Of a DNA stretch of 64,000 nt, positions 59,447-64,000 are shown one piece after another. Position numbers and translations under genes: made by a program. The DNA lies in assembly GCA_964526965.1 (NCBI GenBank), contig CAZGML010000007.1, positions 39,957-103,956 of the forward strand, in the 5' to 3' direction. The stretch is from UBA6265 sp964526965 (GTDB lineage Bacteria > Chloroflexota > Chloroflexia > Thermomicrobiales > UBA6265). The notes under the pieces were generated by a model. It had not been told where the DNA came from, made no database searches, and was given only the letters and a program-made list of their open reading frames with translations. Positions within the stretch are counted from its first letter, which is position 1, and each line of letters opens with the position of its first letter.

Positions 59447-60331
59447 ATGGCAATCTCCAAAGTCGAAGCCGCGAAACTCAGCAACGATATGCTGCTGCGC
59501 GGTGTTATTGAAACCGTGGTGCAGGAGAGCAACGTGCTCAACTACCTACCGTTTATGAACGTTACCGGCACCTCTGTCACCTACAACCGCGAGTCATCCA
59601 TGCCGGCCGCAGCCTTTTACGAACCGGGCGATACGTGGACGGAGGCGACTCCCACCTTCAACCAGCACACCGCCCGCCTCGCGATCCTGGGCGGCGATGC
59701 CGATGTCGACAACTTCCTCCAGGCCACGTATGCCGACGCCAATGACATTGAGGCCGAGGTTGTCGCCAATCGTGCCAAGGCTGTGGCTCACGCCTTTAGC
59801 GATTCGTTCTTCAATGGCAATACCGGTATGAACCCAAAGAGCTTCGATGGCTTGCACACGCTCATTCCGGCCAGCCAGACGCTCGAAGCCGGTACGGACG
59901 GAGCGGCGCTCACGCTTGACATGATGGATGAGCTGATCGACCAGGTTCGCCCCGGCAAGCCGGAACTGCTCTTTATGAGCAAGCGCACGCGCCGGAAGTT
60001 GAAGGACCTCCGCCGCACATCTGGCGCGGTTCTCGAGACCAGCGTCAATCAGTTCGGGCAGCAGGTAGAGATGTACGATGGCATTCCGATTGTGATCGAC
60101 GACTTCATCCGCGAGGACCTGACCATCGGCTCCGGTACCAACCTCTCCACCGTCTACGCCGTGAAATTCGGCCAGGGTGCCGGAATGCTCGGCCTGGAAC
60201 ATGGCGACATCACCGTGGAACGCGTCGGCGAACTGGAAAGCAAGGATGCTACCCGCACCCGCATCAAGTGGTACTGCGGCCTTGGGCTGTTCAACGAACT
60301 CGGCGCCGCCAAGCTGGAGGGCGTACGTTAA
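59447..60331 (+). CDS. Solitary HK97-fold major capsid-type protein
   Basis: The 294-aa protein is of the phage major-capsid family: AISKVEAAKLSNDMLLRGVIET (N-arm), TSVTYNRESSMPAAAFYEPGD, RLAILGGDADVDNFLQAT, GLHTLIPASQ, PELLFMSKRTRRKLKDLRR and VYAVKFGQGAGMLGLEHGDI. It starts at the ATG behind GAAAGGACCCCCTGAA. Terminase, portal, tail or integrase genes are absent in the window, and bacterial housekeeping genes lie on both sides. It may be a capsid remnant, or a domesticated shell resembling an encapsulin. A strong terminator closes the two-gene unit. Confidence 0.85.
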   Translation: MAISKVEAAKLSNDMLLRGVIETVVQESNVLNYLPFMNVTGTSVTYNRESSMPAAAFYEPGDTWTEATPTFNQHTARLAILGGDADVDNFLQATYADANDIEAEVVANRAKAVAHAFSDSFFNGNTGMNPKSFDGLHTLIPASQTLEAGTDGAALTLDMMDELIDQVRPGKPELLFMSKRTRRKLKDLRRTSGAVLETSVNQFGQQVEMYDGIPIVIDDFIREDLTIGSGTNLSTVYAVKFGQGAGMLGLEHGDITVERVGELESKDATRTRIKWYCGLGLFNELGAAKLEGVR

Positions 60332-60374
60332 CTCGCAGGTCGCACACCTTTGCGTTTCCTCCCCTGTCTGGTAG

Positions 60375-60400
60375 AAAAGGGCGGCAGTGGCCGCCCTTTT
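60375..60400 (+). terminator. Terminator of the capsid-type unit
   Basis: AAAAGGGCGGC (60375-60385) and GCCGCCCTTTT (60390-60400) pair perfectly around AGTG, ending in TTTT, 43 bases after the capsid stop. Confidence 0.9.
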
Positions 60401-60748
60401 CGCCGTCAAAATCTTTTTGGCACGGAATTTGATTTAAGAGGAGTAAGTGAGCACCCCGACTTGACAGTGGGTGTATACTTGATGATCGTTGGGGAAAGAC
60501 CATGCGCTTGCGAACAAGCCCATGCCAGATCGAAATACGATCAACCCAATTTGACATATATGTGCCTGGCAGCCAGCTTGACCGCGTACCAGATGCTGTG
60601 GTCAACGGGTCTTGTGCGGTCGGAAGGTTAATACTTCGCAGCATTATTTGGCTTCGCTGCGGACCATCCGGACTGCTAAATAATTTGGTCAGGACCATAT
60701 GTCCTGGGGCATTTTGCCCGAAGCCTCCCAAGGAGTTCCGGTACCCAC
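60401..60748 (+). promoter_or_regulatory. Long leader of the asparagine synthetase gene
   Basis: About 350 bases without a gene between the capsid terminator and the synthetase ATG. Visible helices are CGCAGC/GCTGCG (60637-60642 / 60656-60661), CAGGAC-CATAT-GTCCTG (60690-60706) and GGGC-ATTTT-GCCC (60707-60719). Together with AAGGAG about 13 bases before the ATG they suggest a structured leader. I do not see the conserved sequence of a T-box. Confidence 0.35.
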
Positions 60749-62245
60749 ATGAGTGGAATAGTCGCATCTTGCGGACTAATGAATGTATCCGAGTTAGATC
60801 GGATGCTGTCTCGTCTTGCCCATCGCGGGGCAGATGGATCAAACAGCGTCACGATTTCGGACAAGTGGATTGGCGGTCGCTGGGCCGAAGGCGAAATCAC
60901 GTCTTCGCAGCCAATGACTTCCAGCGATGGCAATCTGCACATGGTGGCCGATGGAGAAATCTACAACCATCAGGCGCTACTTGAAACAATTGAAAACGCA
61001 CCCGCTGGTAAATCCAGCATTGAAGCAGTGCTCCCCCTCTATGCCGAGCATGGGGTGGATGCATTTGCCCAAATCGACGGACCGTTCGCCCTGGCTATCG
61101 TCGACGCCGAAGGCGAGATGGTCGTGGCACGCGATCCCCTGGGGATTAGCCCCCTGTACTGGTATCGCGATGATGAGCGCGCGGTCTTCGCCTCTGAACT
61201 TGGCGCATTCGACGAAGAGTTGATGGGCGAGGCCAGAATCTTCCCGCCAGGCCACGTTTGGTCGCCAGAAGCAGGGCTTCGCCGGTTCGTTGAACCGATG
61301 TCGCCCAGTTGCGAAGAGCAACCGAAGCAGGATCGGGAAGCGATTCTCGCCAACATTCGGAATGAGCTCGTTGCCAGTGTCGAGGCCCAGATGATGGACG
61401 ACACCGAGGTGGCAGCACTTCTCTCCGGTGGCCTGGATTCCAGCCTGATTGCCGCCATTGGTCAACGATGGATGCGCGAGCGCGGCAAGAACCTGAAGAC
61501 GTTCGCCATTGGCCAGGAAGGATCGCCAGATATCATGGCTGCCCGTGAAGTGGCCGAATACCTGGGCACCGACCATCACGAGAAGATGTACACCGCCGAA
61601 GACGCGCTCGAGGTGGTTCCAGAGGTCATCCGTATCCTCGAACACTTCGACCCATCGCTGGTACGAAGCTCGGTAGCCAACTACATTCTCGGCCAGTTCG
61701 TATCCGAGCACGCGGATGTGGTGCTGACTGGCGAAGGATCCGATGAGATCTTTGCCGGCTACGACTACCTCTCCGACTACGAGGATCCGGAGAAGCTGCA
61801 CACCGAGCTTGTGAACCTCTTCGAAGGTCTGCACAAGAGTGGTCTCCAGCGAGTCGACCGTACGTCAAGCATCCACGGTCTCACCGTTCGCCTTCCGTTC
61901 CTCTCCACGGGCATGCTCGAACTTGGTATGTCGATTCCGCCCGAACTGAAGCGGATCGACAACGGCAAGGTCGAGAAACGACTGCTCCGTGAAGCGTTTG
62001 AAGGCTGGCTGCCACACCATCTGTTGTGGCGCAAGAAGGCCGAGTTCGGTGACGGCTCTGGCGCGATCGATGCGTTGCAGCGGGCCATTACGAAGGACAT
62101 CACCGAGGAAGAGTTCGAGAAGGAACGTCACGCGGTTGATCCTCCGCTGCGATCCCCCGAGGAACTTGCGTACTACCGAATCTACGCGAAGCACTTCGGC
62201 ACAGAACGCACCGAGGAAGCGGCCGCACGCTTCGCCCACGTGTAG
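60749..62245 (+). CDS. AsnB-type asparagine synthetase with a dead glutaminase domain
   Basis: The 498-aa protein has the two AsnB domains. The N-terminal Ntn glutaminase domain (about 1-180) starts MSGIVASCG, whereas active enzymes start MCGI with Cys2 as nucleophile after Met removal; here the codon is AGT (Ser). The next Cys is at residue 8. Asn of NGEIYN is Asp (ADGEIYNH) and the Ser-Asp that holds the glutamine amino group reads KSSIEAV. The synthetase domain (about 195-480) is intact: LLSGGLDSSLIAA (SGGxDSS, ATP), LTGEGSDEIFAGYDYL and KVEKRLLREAFEGWLP. The enzyme should use free ammonia, aspartate and ATP. A stand-alone glutaminase gene follows. Confidence 0.92.
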   Translation: MSGIVASCGLMNVSELDRMLSRLAHRGADGSNSVTISDKWIGGRWAEGEITSSQPMTSSDGNLHMVADGEIYNHQALLETIENAPAGKSSIEAVLPLYAEHGVDAFAQIDGPFALAIVDAEGEMVVARDPLGISPLYWYRDDERAVFASELGAFDEELMGEARIFPPGHVWSPEAGLRRFVEPMSPSCEEQPKQDREAILANIRNELVASVEAQMMDDTEVAALLSGGLDSSLIAAIGQRWMRERGKNLKTFAIGQEGSPDIMAAREVAEYLGTDHHEKMYTAEDALEVVPEVIRILEHFDPSLVRSSVANYILGQFVSEHADVVLTGEGSDEIFAGYDYLSDYEDPEKLHTELVNLFEGLHKSGLQRVDRTSSIHGLTVRLPFLSTGMLELGMSIPPELKRIDNGKVEKRLLREAFEGWLPHHLLWRKKAEFGDGSGAIDALQRAITKDITEEEFEKERHAVDPPLRSPEELAYYRIYAKHFGTERTEEAAARFAHV

Positions 62246-62274
62246 GGCGACGCGGTCCACACAGCAAAGACACG

Positions 62275-62309
62275 AAACGAGGGTGGCAGGTTGCCTGCCG
62301 CCCTCGTTT
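62275..62309 (+). terminator. Terminator between the synthetase and glutaminase genes
   Basis: AAACGAGGGTGGCAGG (62275-62290) pairs with CCTGCCGCCCTCGTTT (62294-62309), with one T-G wobble and a 3-base loop, followed by TATA. It lies 30 bases after the synthetase stop. Confidence 0.88.
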
Positions 62310-62449
62310 TATACGTACGTCAAGCTGCCTGTGGCAACCGGCGTGCGGGGGAGGTGCTGGTGATTGATGGACTTCCAGTACCATGGATTGAGTAATGCCG
62401 CCCATGGCTGGCGATTTGGCAACAATGAACAACGTAGCAGGATGAACGA

Positions 62450-63505
62450 ATGCAGCACCCACACGAGGCACTTACACGGCGAGTAAACGCACGACTGGAC
62501 GAGATGTACACTCGCCACCTCACTCTTTTTCACGACGAAGTAGAGAGTTACTACACACCCGGACTTGGCTATTACAAACCCATCCGTACCGATCCGGATT
62601 TCGAGAGCTTCTCCATTGCGATAACAACGCTCGATGGTGAAACCCACACCGTGGGCGACGAAGATTGTGAGTTCGCCCTTCAGTCCATATCCAAGGTCTT
62701 CTCCTACGGACGAGCCCTGGAAATTCACGGGCGCGAGCGCGTGCTAAGCCGGGTTGGTGTCGAGCCGAGCGGCGACGATTTCAACTCGATCTCGCTGGTT
62801 TTCGATGAGCGCCGCAACCGCCCATACAACCCGATGGTAAATGCCGGCGCGCTGGTGACAACCGATCTTATTCGCGGCGATAGCCCGCAATCGGATATCG
62901 CCGGTGTGCTCGAAACCCTGGCGCAATTCTCCGGGAACGATCAGCTCGCCGTTGACGAAGAGGTCTTCCAGCGCGAGATGGAAACAGCCGACAGAAACCG
63001 TGCGATTTCCTACCTGATGCGCAGCCTCGGCATGATTGGGCCGGATGTTGAGGACAACCTCGCGCTCTACCTGCGTCACTGCTCGGTGACCGTTACCGTG
63101 CGCGACCTGGCCATGATGGCGGCAACACTCGCCAATGGTGGGGTTAACCCGGCAACCGGCGTACAGGCCATTGAGGGCGAATATGTACGCGATATCCTGA
63201 GCGTGATGTATATGTGTGGCATGTACAATGCAGCCGGTGAATGGGCGTACAGCATTGGCATCCCCGCGAAAAGCGGCGTAAGCGGTGCAATTATGGCCGT
63301 GGTACCGGGCAAGCTTGGTATTGCGGTTTATTCTCCGGGGCTGGATGAGTTCGGCACGAGTGTGCGCGGCGCGAAAGTTTGCAAGGAGTTCTCGAGCCGC
63401 CTTGGCCTCCACGCATTCGCGGGCGAGGAAGAAGATACGCTGCTGGCTCCGCAGGACGAAATTGGCCCGATCCCGCCAGGCACAGAATATCCCCTGGATG
63501 TGTAA
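62450..63505 (+). CDS. Serine-dependent glutaminase (GlsA/YbaS type)
   Basis: The 351-aa enzyme hydrolyses glutamine to glutamate and ammonia. It has the beta-lactamase-like fold of the family with CEFALQSISKVFSYG (Ser-x-x-Lys, about residues 78-81), RPYNPMVNAGALVTTDLI (Asn pocket), DRNRAISYLM, LANGGVNPATG, the Tyr in YMCGMYNAAGEWAY and IPAKSGVSGAIMAVVPG. Length is normal. It lies 200 bases after the glutaminase-dead asparagine synthetase on the same strand but behind a terminator. It could feed ammonia to that enzyme; this is inferred from gene order and the missing Cys2. Confidence 0.95.
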   Translation: MQHPHEALTRRVNARLDEMYTRHLTLFHDEVESYYTPGLGYYKPIRTDPDFESFSIAITTLDGETHTVGDEDCEFALQSISKVFSYGRALEIHGRERVLSRVGVEPSGDDFNSISLVFDERRNRPYNPMVNAGALVTTDLIRGDSPQSDIAGVLETLAQFSGNDQLAVDEEVFQREMETADRNRAISYLMRSLGMIGPDVEDNLALYLRHCSVTVTVRDLAMMAATLANGGVNPATGVQAIEGEYVRDILSVMYMCGMYNAAGEWAYSIGIPAKSGVSGAIMAVVPGKLGIAVYSPGLDEFGTSVRGAKVCKEFSSRLGLHAFAGEEEDTLLAPQDEIGPIPPGTEYPLDV

Positions 63506-63508
63506 CGA

Positions 63509-63547
63509 GAAGCGTGTGTGCCCGATTATCGGGGGCACACGCGCTTC
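63509..63547. terminator. Bidirectional hairpin between glutaminase and cupin genes
   Basis: GAAGCGTGTGTGCCC (63509-63523) pairs with GGGCACACGCGCTTC (63533-63547), with one wobble, between convergent genes and directly adjoining both stops. Confidence 0.7.
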
Positions 63548-64000
63548 CTATTCATAAGGGAATTCCAGATCCAGCTGGGCGCACAGGTGCTCGATGCTTT
63601 CGTAATCGACTTCCAGGCGGTATTTCGCATCGAGATCGGGAGCGGTGTCTCCGGTAAAGGTGTCCGGGTCGGCTCCCATATCGGCGAACATCTGCTCGAA
63701 GCCGCCGGGGGAGATGATCTCCACAATTCGGCAGGGATCATCGCCTGCATTCCAGAAGGTGTGCCACTGGTTGCGTGGTTTAAACAGCAGGTCGCCAGGG
63801 TTGGCGTACACGATCTCGTCGCCCAGCATCACGCCAAGCGTTCCTTCCAGCACATAGCTGTACTCATCCTCATTCATGTGTTTGTGAAGGGGAGCCGCCA
63901 GTGTACGGGCCGGAATGGGATGTTCCACCAGGGCGAAGCGACCTTCGGTGTCACCCGACCGGATCAGGAATCGGGTTGCGAATGTGCCGAGATCAACGAA
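63548..64000 (-). CDS. Cupin domain protein, N-terminus beyond the window
   Basis: At least 150 aa are visible; the frame stays open to the window edge (FVDLGTFATRFLIRSGDTEG then RFALVEHPIPA), so the start is missing. The cupin motifs are clear: HKHMNEDEYSYVLEGTLGV (His-x-His and Glu metal ligands) and PGDLLFKPRNQWHTFWN (third His). The tail (ADPDTFTGDTAPDLDAKY) has no known match. Cupins of this size bind a metal and act as small oxygenases, isomerases or sensors. Convergent with the glutaminase gene, sharing a hairpin. Confidence 0.85.
   Translation of the reverse strand, partial: FVDLGTFATRFLIRSGDTEGRFALVEHPIPARTLAAPLHKHMNEDEYSYVLEGTLGVMLGDEIVYANPGDLLFKPRNQWHTFWNAGDDPCRIVEIISPGGFEQMFADMGADPDTFTGDTAPDLDAKYRLEVDYESIEHLCAQLDLEFPYE

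Noticed and set aside
58780..60400. A prophage
   Set aside because: Only one capsid-type gene and one small partner are found. No integrase, terminase, portal, tail or lysis genes and no att-like repeats are visible.
60401..60748. T-box or known riboswitch before the asparagine synthetase
   Set aside because: The conserved T-box antiterminator bulge sequence and specifier layout are not found; only short unspecific helices are present.

Overview
The window reads as a bacterial chromosome segment, most likely Chloroflexota of the Thermomicrobia type. This is inferred from gene content (Tat-dependent peptide-binding proteins, menaquinone genes, VanW and LCP envelope proteins, a NirK-like cupredoxin, SMC) and was not tested by a database search. 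It is probably a metagenome or draft scaffold: 100 Ns at 56491-56590 are flanked by the same 55 bases on both sides, which is the mark of two contigs joined without merging their overlap. I see no tRNA, rRNA, CRISPR array or insertion sequence. Coding density is high and transcription units are short, many closed by clear hairpins.

Layout. 0-7 kb: a minus-strand oligopeptide ABC transporter unit (two paralogous Tat-exported binding proteins, two permeases, no ATPase genes) ending in a cytosolic class A beta-lactamase-like hydrolase. 7-9.7 kb: a BrkB/YihY membrane protein and a three-gene envelope/stress cluster resembling YqjD, YqjE and DUF3618. 9.8-20.6 kb: a sugar-isomerase/DUF309 fusion, smc, a DinB-like protein, a NirK-like copper protein, a UvrD-type helicase fused to a HEPN-like domain, and a methyltransferase. 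21-28.6 kb: HAD and DUF188 proteins, an MntA-type nucleotidyltransferase with a truncated HepT remnant, hsp20 with a near-consensus promoter, an MBL-NUDIX fusion, an LCP envelope enzyme, ndk and dcd. Several parS-like palindromes lie between 25.4 and 27.8 kb.

28.7-40.6 kb: a maleylpyruvate-isomerase-like DinB protein, a cysteine-less DUF255 protein, a two-subunit GMC dehydrogenase, an overlapping panE-panC-menA-menG operon in which PanC is divergent, a MetE-C-like protein and a dihydroorotase-like protein without its metal motif. 41-50 kb: a cell-wall block (VanW protein, large PGRP-type amidase with about eight SH3 repeats, RlmM/FtsJ-like methyltransferase, AnmK kinase, class C serine hydrolase). 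50-59 kb: a DUF302 protein, CaiB-type CoA transferase, rhomboid protease, two YtxH-like proteins (one only 47 aa and easily missed), MidA-type methyltransferase, an AraC-type regulator broken only by the assembly gap, an FMN reductase and an MFS transporter.

59-64 kb is the most unusual stretch. A lone HK97-type capsid protein follows a 108-aa partner with no other phage genes. Next is an asparagine synthetase whose glutaminase domain has lost Cys2 (MSGI instead of MCGI) and other glutamine-site residues, followed by a free-standing glutaminase. The suggested logic is that the synthetase uses free ammonia, possibly supplied by the separate glutaminase. A partial cupin gene runs off the right edge.
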